From NCBI GenBank assembly GCA_900696535.1, contig CAADGM010000206.1, positions 1-39,641 on the forward strand: a stretch of DNA of 39,641 nt, in the 5' to 3' direction. A model generated the notes under the pieces. It searched no databases and was not told the DNA's origin. It worked only from the letters and a program-made list of their open reading frames with translations. The DNA comes from an uncultured Planctomycetota bacterium (GTDB taxonomy: Bacteria; Planctomycetota; Phycisphaerae; UBA1845; Fen-1342). A program made the translations under genes and the position numbers. Positions 23,204-31,906 of the stretch are shown here, piece after piece; within the stretch, counting starts at the first letter, position 1, and the number at the start of each line of letters is the position of its first letter.

Positions 23204-25399
23204 ATGATCGGGTTCGAGCAACCTGCTCTGCTGCTTGGCGCCGGCGCCGCGGCCATCCCCATCGCCGTGCACCTCTTCATGCGCCCACGCCCTCGGCGCG
23301 TGCGATTCCCTCCGGTGGCGCTCCTGCACGATCTCATTCGCTCCGAGCAGCGCGCGCGGCGGCTTCGCCACCGGGCTCTGCTCGCGTGCCGCGTCGCGCT
23401 GCTGGGGCTGCTCGCGCTGCTCCTCGCCCGGCCCACGTGTCGGGCGGCCGCACATGACACCGCACGCCCGCTGACGATCTGCGTGCTCGATGACTCCATC
23501 AGTCAGGAGTACCCCGCCGCAGATCAGCCCGGCGAGACCCGGCTGAGCCGATCCGCAGCGGCGCTGGTCCGACTGGCCCGCGGTGCACGGAACGCGTCGG
23601 ACGGATCGAGCGTGCTCGTGCTGCTCGCGTCCCGGCCGGACCGGGTCCATGCGAGCAGCGCCGACGGCGACTTCGAGGCGCGATTGGACGTGCTCCTGGC
23701 AGCGCGGTCGCGACACGCGCGCCCCCTGGGCGACGTGCTCCGCGCGGCCGGGCGCCAGATCGCGGAGGCCCGCTCGTCGAGCGCGCAGGTGGTGGTCTTC
23801 ACGGACGGGGCGCTGTCTGCGTGGCGCAATGTGCATCCGGGGATACTGCCCGCGGAGCCGCCAACCGCGCTGCATCTGCTCGTGCCTGACGCAGCCGAGC
23901 CGCGGAACCTGGGCATCGCGGTCGTTGGGTTGGGTCGTTGGTGGGGAGGGGCGGAAGTCTCTTCTGCGCAAGACGCGGGATGGAAGCCCGTGCCACAGGC
24001 AACTATTCCGGAGACGCGCCAGCTCGAGGTGCCCGTGCTGCTGAGAGCGGCCGGGCTGTCCGCGCAAGGCACGCTCACCGTGACCGGCCCGGAGGGCGGC
24101 GTGCTGGCCGAGGCTGGGCCGCTGCGCGCGGAGCCCAACGCGCCCAGGATTGAAGCGCTGGCGCTGCCGCCGCTGGCTGCCGGTGTGCATGTCGCCACAG
24201 TGCGGCTCTCGCCTGAGGACCTGTTCGATCCGGACCAGCGCGCGTACCTCGCCTGGCAAACAGGGTCGCTGCCGACCGTGTGGGTGATCGCAGCCGACAT
24301 GCACGCGGCACAGTCGTCGCCGACGGTGATCATCCTGCGCAACCTTTTGGCGCCGGCGCTGATGCCTGCTGACTTGCAGTGGGTCCAGGCGGACGTACTG
24401 GACCCATCATCGGCTGAGACGGCGCTCGCCGAAGCCGTGAGACCGGGGCAGCGTATGCCCGTGCTGATCGTGATGACGTCTGGCACGGCTGTCAGCCCTG
24501 AAGTCGTTGCCGCGCTGCGGGCGATCGTCGAGCGCGGGGCAATGCTGCTGTTGGTGCCGGACGCGGCCGGCGTGGGTGCGGACTGGCCGGAACTTCGCGT
24601 GCTAATCTCCGAGGCGGCTCCCGTGCTCGAGCCTGCGGAAACCAGTCTGCGCGACGATGCGCTTCCGTCGCCGTTCGAGCGCCACGGCTCTGCCGCGAGC
24701 GGCGCGTCTCGTGTCGCGCAGCGTGTGCGGCTATCGCCCCTGCGGACGGGCGCCGAGGTGCTGGCGCGCTTTGTTGATGGCGAACCGGCCCTCGTCGGGC
24801 GACCGCTGGGCAGGGGGCGGGTGCTGGCGCTGGCGACGTCGCCGGACCCGGCCTGGAGCGAGCTCGGGGTTCGTGCGGTCGGGCTCATGGCGTGGCTTCA
24901 CGGACTTGTGGCCGAAGGGACGGGCCCGGCGACCGCGGCGGCGATGTTCACGGCGGGGCAGACGAGTGAGCACGTCTTCGCCTCCCTGCCCGAGACCGGG
25001 CTCGTCCAGGTGACGCGCATGGGCGAGCCGGACGCCGAGCCCGCATGGATTCGCCTGGCCGGCGGCCGACCGCAGCCGCCCTGGCCGACGGACGAGGCGG
25101 GGCTGTACGTCATCCGCGGAGGCGGCGGTCAAGCGGCGCGCTACGCGGTGAACTGGCCCACGGAAGAATTCGATCTCACGCGGGTAACCGAGGAGGCGTT
25201 GCAGCGGATCACGGGGTTGCCGAGCGTGAGCATCTCAGTGCAGGGTGCCGTGATAAGTCAGCCCGGTCGCCGATCGGGGCAGGTGTGGCTCTCGGACCCG
25301 GTCTGGTGGGTTGGTGCAGTGCTCCTGGGGGCCGTGCTACTCGAGACGCTACTGACCGGCGCCGCGCGCCGCGACGCTTCGTTGTCGCGCGGTCAGTGA
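23204..25399 (+). CDS. BatA/VWA-type membrane protein
   Basis: 731 residues. It opens with the BatA (aerotolerance regulator) N-terminal domain: a first helix (about 5-25), RPRPRRVRFPPVALL, and a second helix (57-76). A von Willebrand A-like domain follows with DDSIS at 96-100, matching the metal-site pattern DxSxS. The C-terminus has another helix (about 695-715). In related bacteria such proteins occur with MoxR ATPase and DUF58 genes, but none is seen here, so it stands alone. Around residue 250-265 lies AQDAGWKPVPQ, encoded by DNA that resembles an intergenic repeat. A 9-bp inverted repeat flanks the stop codon (25387-25395 and 25431-25439). No ribosome-binding site is clear. Its function in this organism is unknown. 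Confidence 0.78.
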   Translation: MIGFEQPALLLGAGAAAIPIAVHLFMRPRPRRVRFPPVALLHDLIRSEQRARRLRHRALLACRVALLGLLALLLARPTCRAAAHDTARPLTICVLDDSISQEYPAADQPGETRLSRSAAALVRLARGARNASDGSSVLVLLASRPDRVHASSADGDFEARLDVLLAARSRHARPLGDVLRAAGRQIAEARSSSAQVVVFTDGALSAWRNVHPGILPAEPPTALHLLVPDAAEPRNLGIAVVGLGRWWGGAEVSSAQDAGWKPVPQATIPETRQLEVPVLLRAAGLSAQGTLTVTGPEGGVLAEAGPLRAEPNAPRIEALALPPLAAGVHVATVRLSPEDLFDPDQRAYLAWQTGSLPTVWVIAADMHAAQSSPTVIILRNLLAPALMPADLQWVQADVLDPSSAETALAEAVRPGQRMPVLIVMTSGTAVSPEVVAALRAIVERGAMLLLVPDAAGVGADWPELRVLISEAAPVLEPAETSLRDDALPSPFERHGSAASGASRVAQRVRLSPLRTGAEVLARFVDGEPALVGRPLGRGRVLALATSPDPAWSELGVRAVGLMAWLHGLVAEGTGPATAAAMFTAGQTSEHVFASLPETGLVQVTRMGEPDAEPAWIRLAGGRPQPPWPTDEAGLYVIRGGGGQAARYAVNWPTEEFDLTRVTEEALQRITGLPSVSISVQGAVISQPGRRSGQVWLSDPVWWVGAVLLGAVLLETLLTGAARRDASLSRGQ

Positions 25400-25439
25400 A
25401 TTCGCACTGCTGCCTGACTGCGAGCGAGCGTGACCGCGC
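25387..25439. terminator. Inverted repeat around the end of the BatA-like gene
   Basis: GCGCGGTCA (25387-25395) and TGACCGCGC (25431-25439) are perfect 9-bp arms with a 35-base loop enclosing the TGA stop. There is no T tract; it may be a hairpin stop or chance. Confidence 0.3.
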
Positions 25440-25445
25440 TTCACG

Positions 25446-25557
25446 ACACCGGCCGGAGGCGCTCCGCAGCGCTCGGACTACACAAGACCGGCCGGAGGCG
25501 GGTCCGCCAGCAGCCCACTCCCAACCTTCATTCCGGCGAAGGCGGGAATCCAGGACA
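25446..25557. repeat. Short intergenic repeats after the BatA-like gene
   Basis: ACCGGCCGGAGGCG occurs twice (25448-25461 and 25487-25500). At about 25532-25551 there is an ATTCC...GGGAAT element around GGCGAAGGC, resembling the widespread dRS3/REP-type repeat. The remainder of the gap up to 25639 holds nothing else recognised. Confidence 0.45.
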
Positions 25558-25639
25558 CTGCCCGCGGGTCAGTGACACGCAACGAGTGGCGCCGGCAAGA
25601 GACCCGTGCCACAGGGCGGTACTGCCGAGCAACGAGTCT

Positions 25640-26527
25640 CTACCGCGACGCCGAAAAACGCGAAGGCGGGTCGTCGTCGCGGCCGGTGCCGCTGAAGTCC
25701 CGATTTGACGTGCGATGGTCGCCCCAAACGAAGCGGCCGTCGGCCTCCCGGGCGTAGCCGACGTCTTCGGGTGCTTGCAGCTCCACGTGTCCGTCCGTCC
25801 AGGCGAACTGCACGCGGCCCGCGTGCCGCGGGTCGGGGCCGCCGCGGTAGCCGTAATTGTCGTTGTCGCACTGGTCGCTCACGTCGGTCAGCCGCGGCGG
25901 GTCGAGCATGAACGCGTGAAAGCCGGCGGACCGCAGGTGGGTCGAGCCGTCTGGCCGGTTCGGGAGGCGCTCCGCGGTCGGGAAGTGCGCGGCCGTGCCC
26001 AGGGAGTCGGCCGCGAAGACCGTAGGCCGGAGAATCTGCGAGGTCTTGAGCGGGAAGTTGATGAAGCCGGGCCCGCCCACCTTCGTGCGCGCATTGCCCA
26101 GGAACTGGAAGTTGTAGCCGTAGGACATGTTCTTCTCGCTGACCCACTCGCGCACGGACGGGCAGATCAGGAGCCGGTTCTCGATAGGCTGATGCTGGTT
26201 GTCCTGTCGCGGGTAGTTGTAGGCGTAGATCTCAACCGCGGCGCCGAGGCTTGCCACCCAGCGCGGGCGGAACTTCCACCCATTGCCGATGAAGTAGAGC
26301 CCGTTCCCGCCAATGTTACCCGGCCGTCCGGGCACCATGACATCGTTGTTGGTCTGCGCGTAGAACGTCCAGCCGCGGGCCAGCTCGCGCAGTTGCGTGC
26401 CGCACAGGACCGTCCGCACCTGCCGCCGCGCGCTGCCCAGGGCCGGCAGCAGCATGACAATCAACCCCGCGACAATCGACACCACGACCAGCAGTTCAAC
26501 CAGCGTAAACCCGCAACCCCGTCGCAT
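25640..26527 (-). CDS. Type II secretion-like pseudopilin with H-X9-DG motif
   Basis: 295 residues. The N-terminus MRRGCG/FTLVELLVVVSIV is a class III prepilin signal: cleavage after G6 leaves F1 with E5, followed by a hydrophobic helix. Near the C-terminus HAGRVQFAWTDG gives the H-X9-DG motif of the large planctomycete family of such proteins. The ATG at 26527 has GGGAG 7 bases upstream, and the signal fixes the start. The middle holds a lectin-like beta region with YGYNFQFLGN. It would be placed in the inner membrane by a prepilin peptidase and may be assembled into a filament or presented outside. It is divergent from the DUF362 gene. Planctomycetes usually encode many of these; individual roles are unknown. 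Confidence 0.92.
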   Translation of the reverse strand: MRRGCGFTLVELLVVVSIVAGLIVMLLPALGSARRQVRTVLCGTQLRELARGWTFYAQTNNDVMVPGRPGNIGGNGLYFIGNGWKFRPRWVASLGAAVEIYAYNYPRQDNQHQPIENRLLICPSVREWVSEKNMSYGYNFQFLGNARTKVGGPGFINFPLKTSQILRPTVFAADSLGTAAHFPTAERLPNRPDGSTHLRSAGFHAFMLDPPRLTDVSDQCDNDNYGYRGGPDPRHAGRVQFAWTDGHVELQAPEDVGYAREADGRFVWGDHRTSNRDFSGTGRDDDPPSRFSASR

Positions 26528-26677
26528 GACTCGGCTCCCACGTCGCCGCGGTGGGCCCCAACGCCGCTCACCGGTCCGACCGCGCGGTACTATCCGCCCG
26601 CGGGTCGGAGAGTTCAAGACGACCCGCGGGGCCCCACCGCGCCCGCGCTCTGCGGTGGGCAGGCGCGCCGCGGGCCA

Positions 26678-26683
26678 TATAAT
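26678..26683 (+). promoter_or_regulatory. -10 element for the DUF362 gene
   Basis: A perfect TATAAT in very GC-rich surroundings, 58 bp before the ATG at 26742. No good -35 is visible 17 bp upstream. Confidence 0.5.
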
Positions 26684-26741
26684 CCCCGGACCCATAGCGC
26701 TGAGCGCAACGAACCGGCCACAGGTGGAGAGAGAGCCCGGC

Positions 26742-28022
26742 ATGCCAACGGCGAAGGTCGCGATCCTGAAGACGACACCCGCGACGGTCCGGCGCGACTA
26801 CCACGAGCTGATGAACCTGGCCGGCTACCAGGACGTGATCGCCCGGGACGCCGACACAGCGCTGAAGATCAACATCTCGTGGCACTTTTTCTTTCCCGGC
26901 TCGTCAACCACGCCCTGGCAGCTCGAAGGCGTCATCCGCGCGCTGCTCGCGGACGGCTACGACAAGGACCTCCTCCACGCCTGCCACAACCGCACGGTCG
27001 TCATCGACGCGCACCTCGGCGAGCGCGAGAACAAGCAGGTCAACGTGGTCGAGAAGTACGGCTTGCGCAACATCCACCTGTACGAGGGCGAGGAGTGGAT
27101 CCCGATTGCCGACGCCGTCGGCGACCTGCGCAAGAAGTTCCTCTGCCTCAACGAGGTCTATCCCGACGGCTTCATGATCCCGCGCCGCTTCATCGGCGAG
27201 AACATCATTCACTTGCCCACCGTCAAGACGCACGTCTTCACCACGACCACCGGGGCGATGAAGAACGCCTTCGGCGGGCTGCTCAACGAGCGACGCCACT
27301 GGACCCACCCCGTCATCCACGAGACGCTCGTTGACCTGCTGATGATCCAGAAGAAGATCCACCGCGGCGTGTTCGCGGTGATGGATGGCACGTTCGCCGG
27401 AGACGGGCCCGGGCCGCGCTGCATGGTGCCGTATGTCAAGAACGTGCTGCTGGCCAGCGCGGACCAGGTCGCCATCGACGCCGTCGCCGCCCGCCTCATG
27501 GGCTTCGACCCGCTCCGCGACTGCAAGTACGTCCGGCTGGCGCACGAGCTGGGGCTGGGCTGCGGCGACCCGGCCCGGATCGAGCTCGTCGGCGATGCGG
27601 CCGCGGCGAAGGAGAACTGGCGCTTCGACGGCCCGTTCAAGAAGATGACGTTCGCCAGCAACATGCAGCACAAGATCTACTGGGGTCCGCTCAAGAAGCC
27701 GATCGAGTGGTCGCTCAAGACCGTGCTGGCCCCGTGGGCGTACATCGCCAGCGTGCTCTACCACGACAGCTTCTGGTACCCCGTCAAGGCCAAGCGGATG
27801 ATGGCCCAGGTGCTCGCCAGCGAGTGGGGCCGGCTCTTCCGCGACTGGGAGAACGTCACGCCCGACGCTATTGGCTACCCGGCGTTCGGCGCTTGTCCGG
27901 CGGACCTGAAGCGGACCGGCTTCGCGGCGTTTGGCGAGTCGCTCAAGATCCTGGCCACGTGCATCCGTGAGGCGCCCGAGTTGGCCGCCCGCAACCGCCG
28001 GGCCGCGACGCGGGCGGGGTAG
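26742..28022 (+). CDS. DUF362-domain protein
   Basis: 426 residues without a signal peptide or membrane helix. The conserved DUF362 pattern is visible: KINISWHFFFPGSSTTPWQLEGVIRALL, then IIHLPTVKTHVFTTTTGAMKNAFGGLL (the most conserved block), VMDGTFAGDGPGPR, and ASADQVAIDAVAARLMGFDP. Some family members carry iron-sulfur motifs, but none is evident here. The ATG at 26742 has a purine-rich GGAGAGAGAG sequence upstream. It is divergent from the pseudopilin gene. The family lacks a firmly known reaction. A paired IR (28110-28118 and 28141-28149) about 90 bp after the stop may end the transcript. Confidence 0.85.
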   Translation: MPTAKVAILKTTPATVRRDYHELMNLAGYQDVIARDADTALKINISWHFFFPGSSTTPWQLEGVIRALLADGYDKDLLHACHNRTVVIDAHLGERENKQVNVVEKYGLRNIHLYEGEEWIPIADAVGDLRKKFLCLNEVYPDGFMIPRRFIGENIIHLPTVKTHVFTTTTGAMKNAFGGLLNERRHWTHPVIHETLVDLLMIQKKIHRGVFAVMDGTFAGDGPGPRCMVPYVKNVLLASADQVAIDAVAARLMGFDPLRDCKYVRLAHELGLGCGDPARIELVGDAAAAKENWRFDGPFKKMTFASNMQHKIYWGPLKKPIEWSLKTVLAPWAYIASVLYHDSFWYPVKAKRMMAQVLASEWGRLFRDWENVTPDAIGYPAFGACPADLKRTGFAAFGESLKILATCIREAPELAARNRRAATRAG

Positions 28023-28333
28023 CAGCGACGAGCAGCACTGAACCGCGTCCGTCAGGAAGCGGTCTCCGCCTTGCTGGGGAGGCTCCCTCACGACCGCAGT
28101 TCGGACCTGGCAAGCGCTCCGCTAGGTGCTCCGTTTCGCCAGCGCTTGCATCGCGTCGAGTGGTGCGGTTACTCTGCACGCACGTCCAAGTCCAGAGGGA
28201 GGCGAAGCCGACCTGACTGGCGTCTTCCGGTGGCGGCGGGATAGACGCTCGTCGCGGGGCAGCGTCGTTGGGGTGGCCCACAAGAGGGGGCACCTCGGCA
28301 GGCTTGTCTGAGCAATCTGAGTGGGGAGTTGTC
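28023..28333. other. Intergenic region with an inverted repeat
   Basis: No gene. GCAAGCGCT (28110-28118) and AGCGCTTGC (28141-28149) form a 9-bp stem with a 22-base loop. GGGGAG just before 28334 is the ribosome-binding site of the next gene. Confidence 0.45.
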
Positions 28334-29221
28334 ATGAGCGACATTCCGATCGAGCACGCCGGGAGTGCGGACGCGAGCGCGTTCGTCCAGGATGACATCG
28401 CCTGCCGCAAGTGTGCCTACAACCTCCGCGGCCTGTCCCTCGCCGGCCGCTGCCCCGAGTGCGGTTCACCGGTCGGTGTGTCGGTGCAGGGCAATCTGCT
28501 GCGCTACAGCGATCCTGCTTGGATCGACGCGCTGGCCAAGGGACTATGGATCACCTTGTGGGCGATCGTGGCGTCGCTGTTCTCGAACCTGTTGGGGGTC
28601 GGCCTGGAGGCCACACTCGGCGATCGTGGTGGGATTCTCGCCTCGATCCTCCTTCTCGGCGCCAGCGCGGTCGGATTCTGGGGCGCCTTCCTGCTGACGA
28701 CGCCCGACCCGAGCGGCGACGACGATGCAGGTGGGTTCAACGTACGCCGATTCGTGCGGGTGACACTGCTGATCGGGCTCGGCGCCGGGGTTATTGCGAC
28801 GATCGGGAAGCACGCAGGCGTGCCCTCGCAAGTCATGGTCGGAGTTGCCGCTATCGCGGGCCTGGGATCGCTGATCGGGCTGGCCGGTGAGTTCGCTCGC
28901 TATGTGCTGCTCGAGCGGCTGGCGCTGCGTGTGCCGGCACCGGACCTGGCCAAGCTGTGCAGAGTTGTCCGCTGGGGCTACGCGATCTGCTTGGGCGTGG
29001 GCGTCCTGATCGGCATGGTGGCCGCGGTCGTCGCGGTGGCGGCCGGGGCCGCGGCCGCGCCTGTGCTCTGCCTATTCCTCGTCGCAATGATCGGCGTGCT
29101 GGTCTTCGCGCTCGTGGCCATCAGGGTTCAGTATCGGCTCGCCAAAGCCTTTGGTGAGCAGGCGCGCATCGCCCGGTCGACGTGGGCCGGGTTCGGCGAA
29201 GGCGTGCCCGCCTCGAGTTGA
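28334..29221 (+). CDS. Zinc-ribbon membrane protein
   Basis: 295 residues. Four cysteines (C24, C27, C40, C43 in CRKC and CPEC) form a small zinc ribbon before the membrane part, a common planctomycete arrangement. About six hydrophobic segments follow: roughly 67-88, 95-117, 135-152, 158-175, 210-235 and 238-260. The C-terminal tail is basic and soluble. GGGGAG precedes the ATG. No enzyme motif is seen. The soluble ribbon suggests protein or nucleic-acid contact on the inner face, but this is a guess; function unknown. Confidence 0.75.
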   Translation: MSDIPIEHAGSADASAFVQDDIACRKCAYNLRGLSLAGRCPECGSPVGVSVQGNLLRYSDPAWIDALAKGLWITLWAIVASLFSNLLGVGLEATLGDRGGILASILLLGASAVGFWGAFLLTTPDPSGDDDAGGFNVRRFVRVTLLIGLGAGVIATIGKHAGVPSQVMVGVAAIAGLGSLIGLAGEFARYVLLERLALRVPAPDLAKLCRVVRWGYAICLGVGVLIGMVAAVVAVAAGAAAAPVLCLFLVAMIGVLVFALVAIRVQYRLAKAFGEQARIARSTWAGFGEGVPASS

Positions 29222-29297
29222 TGCCGACGCGGGCGCATGACGCGGGCAAGCCGTGATTGGCCTGCCCGTGTCGACGCACGCTCTTGAAGCCGCTCGC

Positions 29298-29423
29298 TTA
29301 CGCCCGCGCGAACCATCCGCCGGCCGCGACCGCGGCCAGCGCCAACCACAGCAGGCCCTTGGCGGTGAAGAACAGCACCGACGCAATACCCACCCGCTGG
29401 GCCCAGACTACCTTGCGACTCAT
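29298..29423 (-). CDS. 41-residue single-pass membrane protein
   Basis: A tiny gene with the best ribosome-binding site in the window: GGAGGTGAT ending 5 bases before the ATG at 29423. The product has a basic start (MSRK), a conserved-looking VFF-type core (SVLFFTAKGLLWLALAAV) forming one membrane helix, and the end WFARA. It lies 47 bp behind the MddA-like gene on the same strand, so co-transcription is likely. It may assist or regulate the methyltransferase or be independent. I cannot name a family with certainty. Confidence 0.7.
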   Translation of the reverse strand: MSRKVVWAQRVGIASVLFFTAKGLLWLALAAVAAGGWFARA

Positions 29424-29470
29424 AGGTATCACCTCCGGCGTGGCAGGCGTGCCACGCACACGCAAGCGGC

Positions 29471-30256
29471 TCACTTCGGCAGCGGGACGAACGCGCGGAC
29501 GCTTCGCCGGTACGCGAGGTACTTCTCGCCGTGCTCGGCCACGAGGTCGCGCTCCTCGATCCACGTTCCGAAGAAGATGTAGAGCGTGGTCATCACGGCG
29601 AAGAACAGGTGGCCTACGGTCATCGTTGGCGTCGCCCAGAACGCGATCAGGAAGCCGAGCATCAGCGGATGCCGCACGACGCGATACAGACCCACCAGCT
29701 TGAAGCCCGCCGGGCGGTAGGGCTCGTTGCGCATCGCCAGCCAGGTTTGCCGCAGGCCGAACAGGTCGAAGTGGTTAATCAGGCACGACGAGCCGAAGAC
29801 CATGGCCCATCCGACCAGCGACAGGCCGGACAGCGACCAGGCCAGCGCCGGGTGGGAGACCTCCCAGACCACCTGCGGCAGTGGTCGCCACTGCCAGAAG
29901 ATCAGCCCGAGCGACGCGCTGGCCAGCAGCACGAACGTGCTGCGCTCGGCGGCCGGGGGGATGATCCGCGTCCAGGCGCGCTTGAACGCCGGGCGGGCCA
30001 TGATCGTGTGCTGCACGACGAAGACCGTGAGCAGCAGCGCGTTAATGAGCAGCGAGGGGCCGATCGGCCCAACCGTCCCGCTGTCGATCGACTTGGGGAC
30101 CACCCAGTTTCCGACGAAGCCGATTGCGTAGAGGATGGTCGCCAGAAACGCGGCGTAGCCCACGATCCCGTAGGCCATCAGCAGGGCGCCGCCGCCGGTG
30201 CTGACGCGTAAGGTTGAGAATGGACACCTGGAAGCGGACGTCGTGACCGAACTCAT
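29471..30256 (-). CDS. mddA: MddA-like methanethiol S-methyltransferase (ICMT fold)
   Basis: 261 residues with about five or six membrane helices. The N-terminal block YAIGFVGNWVVPKSIDSG and INALLLTVFVVQHTIMARP, followed by ERSTFVLLASASLGLIFWQWRP, is characteristic of MddA, which methylates methanethiol to dimethyl sulfide using S-adenosylmethionine. The C-terminal ICMT-type methyl-donor site is present: RHP at 195-197, IEERDL at 233-238 and GEKYLAYRR. The ATG at 30256 follows AGGAG; a second ATG 26 codons in could also be used. It is divergent from a TetR regulator, with a perfect inverted repeat between, and is followed by the 41-residue membrane protein. The MddA call is by motif; other ICMT-like enzymes are possible but fit less well. 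Confidence 0.8.
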   Translation of the reverse strand: MSSVTTSASRCPFSTLRVSTGGGALLMAYGIVGYAAFLATILYAIGFVGNWVVPKSIDSGTVGPIGPSLLINALLLTVFVVQHTIMARPAFKRAWTRIIPPAAERSTFVLLASASLGLIFWQWRPLPQVVWEVSHPALAWSLSGLSLVGWAMVFGSSCLINHFDLFGLRQTWLAMRNEPYRPAGFKLVGLYRVVRHPLMLGFLIAFWATPTMTVGHLFFAVMTTLYIFFGTWIEERDLVAEHGEKYLAYRRSVRAFVPLPK

Positions 30257-30436
30257 GCTGCCTCTCCTCGCGCGGCGCCGCCGCGCATTGACCGGTTGGC
30301 TGGCGCGCCGCAATGGCGAGCGGAACCGGCTCGGCCCGACTCGGGCCCCGGCCCGAGGCCGACGATCCACGCCGTCGGCATGAGCAAGAATACGTAGCCC
30401 CGCGGCGAATTGCAGTTGACTTACGGTGCTCCGGGC

Positions 30437-30455
30437 GGTTGACTTGTGGTCAACC
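30437..30455. promoter_or_regulatory. Perfect inverted repeat, probable TetR operator
   Basis: GGTTGAC, five bases TTGTG, GTCAACC: a perfect 19-bp repeat between the divergent MddA-like and TetR genes. The half-site GTTGACTT occurs again 23 bp upstream (30415-30422). It lies 33 bp before the TetR start, a usual place for self-control. Confidence 0.7.
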
Positions 30456-30487
30456 TGTGCCATTCGCGGGCCGACGCGAGGCCGACC

Positions 30488-31138
30488 ATGCGACCCACGA
30501 CGCGCGACCGCCTGATCGATACGGCGGGCGAGCTCTTCTACGAGCGCGGCTTCCAGGCCGTCGGTCTGGACCAGGTTCTCGCGCGCGTCGGCATCACCAA
30601 GACGGCTTTCTACAAGCATTTCGAGAGCAAAGACGATCTGATCCTGGCCGTGATCGACCAGCGCGACCGGGCGGACATGGCCGCGTCGGTCCAGTACATG
30701 CGCGAGCACGGCGGCGATGACCCGCGGGCCCAGTTGCTGGCCTTCTTCGACCTCCTGGCCGAGTGGTTCAGCCAGCCCGACTTCCGCGGCTGCCTCTTCA
30801 TGAACGCCGCTACCGAGTTTCCCTCGCCTACCGACCCGATCCATCGTGCCGCTGCGGCCCACGCGTCGCACCTGGCGGCCGAGTTGCTGCTTCGCGTCCA
30901 GGCGCTGCGCGCACGCGATCCCGCCGTGCTCACCGAGCAGATCATGCTCCTGATTGCCGGCGCGATTGCGGCCCGGCACACTGCCGGCACGCGTGACGCC
31001 GCCCAGACGGCGCGGCGCGCGGTGGAACTCCTGCTTTCGGCCGCCACGCCTGTCGAAGAGAGCAGCGACGAGGTCGCGGCGGAGGCCAGCCCGGCTCGGC
31101 CGCGGCTGCGCGTGCGCGGGCGGCGGTCGTCGGCGTAG
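30488..31138 (+). CDS. TetR-family transcriptional regulator
   Basis: 216 residues. The N-terminal helix-turn-helix is typical: RLIDTAGELFYERGFQAVGL, then DQVLARVGITKTAFYKHFESKDDLI. The helical ligand domain contains FSQPDFRGCLFMNAATEF, as seen in a subgroup with a conserved RGCLF motif. The C-terminal tail (about 190-216) is basic and low in complexity. The ATG at 30488 has CGAGG upstream. It is divergent from the MddA-like gene, so it probably represses that gene and itself through the repeat at 30437-30455. The ligand is unknown; a sulfur compound or electrophile would fit the context. Confidence 0.92.
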   Translation: MRPTTRDRLIDTAGELFYERGFQAVGLDQVLARVGITKTAFYKHFESKDDLILAVIDQRDRADMAASVQYMREHGGDDPRAQLLAFFDLLAEWFSQPDFRGCLFMNAATEFPSPTDPIHRAAAAHASHLAAELLLRVQALRARDPAVLTEQIMLLIAGAIAARHTAGTRDAAQTARRAVELLLSAATPVEESSDEVAAEASPARPRLRVRGRRSSA

Positions 31139-31213
31139 CGTCCCGTTGGCGTCAATCCGCTGACCGCGCGGGCCGGCTTGCGTTCAGCCCCGCGTTGCTC
31201 CCTACTGTCGTGC

Positions 31214-31906
31214 ATGCTTCCGCGTGACCGCGTTCCGGTGGCGCTGCTCGCCGCCTTCCTCGTCATCCTTGCCTGGTCGGGCTGGTCGCCGCGCGACCGG
31301 CTGACGTGGTGGCTTGAGGTGTCGCCGGCGCTTGTCGGCGGCGGCGTGCTGGTCGCGACGTACCGGCGGTTTCGCTTCACGACGCTGGCGTACGTGCTGG
31401 CCTGGCTGCACGCCGTGATTCTGCTCGTGGGCGGGCACTACACGTACGTCGAGGTTCCCATCGGGATCTGGATTCGTGACGCGCTGGGTCTGGCACGCAA
31501 CCACTACGACCGCCTGGGGCACGTCGCGCAGGGGTTCGTGCCGGCGATTCTGGCGCGCGAGCTTCTCCTGCGCGCGTCGCCGCTCGGCCGCGCGGGCCGG
31601 CCGATGTCGCGCGTGTGGCTCTTCGTCACGACGCTGGCGTTTGTCGTGGCGATCTCAGCGGTCTATGAGCTGTTCGAGATGGGCGTCGCGCGGGCCACGG
31701 GCGAGGCCGCCGACGCGTTCCTTGCGTTGCAGGGCGACCCGTGGGACACGCAGACTGACATGCTGCTCGCGCTGGTGTCCGCATTGGCGGCGCTCTTGCT
31801 GCTCGGGCGCACGCACGATCGGGCGCTGAGGACTGTTGTAGACACCAGCGGCCGCGAGTGTGGCGTGCAGGCCGGCCTCGATGCGCAGGACCGCCAGGTC
31901 CCATGA
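31214..31906 (+). CDS. YjdF/DUF2238-family membrane protein
   Basis: 230 residues with about six helices. The family pattern is very clear: DRLTWWLEVSPALVGGGVL, RFRFTTLAYVLAWLHAVILLVGGHYTY, RNHYDRLGHVAQGFVPAILARELLLR, and YELFEMGVARATGEAADAFLALQGDPWDTQTDM. The function of this family is not established. The ATG at 31214 lacks a ribosome-binding site, but a TACTGT ends 5 bases upstream, so a leaderless start is possible; a TTG at 31178 in frame is the alternative. The C-terminal 25 residues after the last helix are polar and poorly conserved in appearance. Confidence 0.88.
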   Translation: MLPRDRVPVALLAAFLVILAWSGWSPRDRLTWWLEVSPALVGGGVLVATYRRFRFTTLAYVLAWLHAVILLVGGHYTYVEVPIGIWIRDALGLARNHYDRLGHVAQGFVPAILARELLLRASPLGRAGRPMSRVWLFVTTLAFVVAISAVYELFEMGVARATGEAADAFLALQGDPWDTQTDMLLALVSALAALLLLGRTHDRALRTVVDTSGRECGVQAGLDAQDRQVP

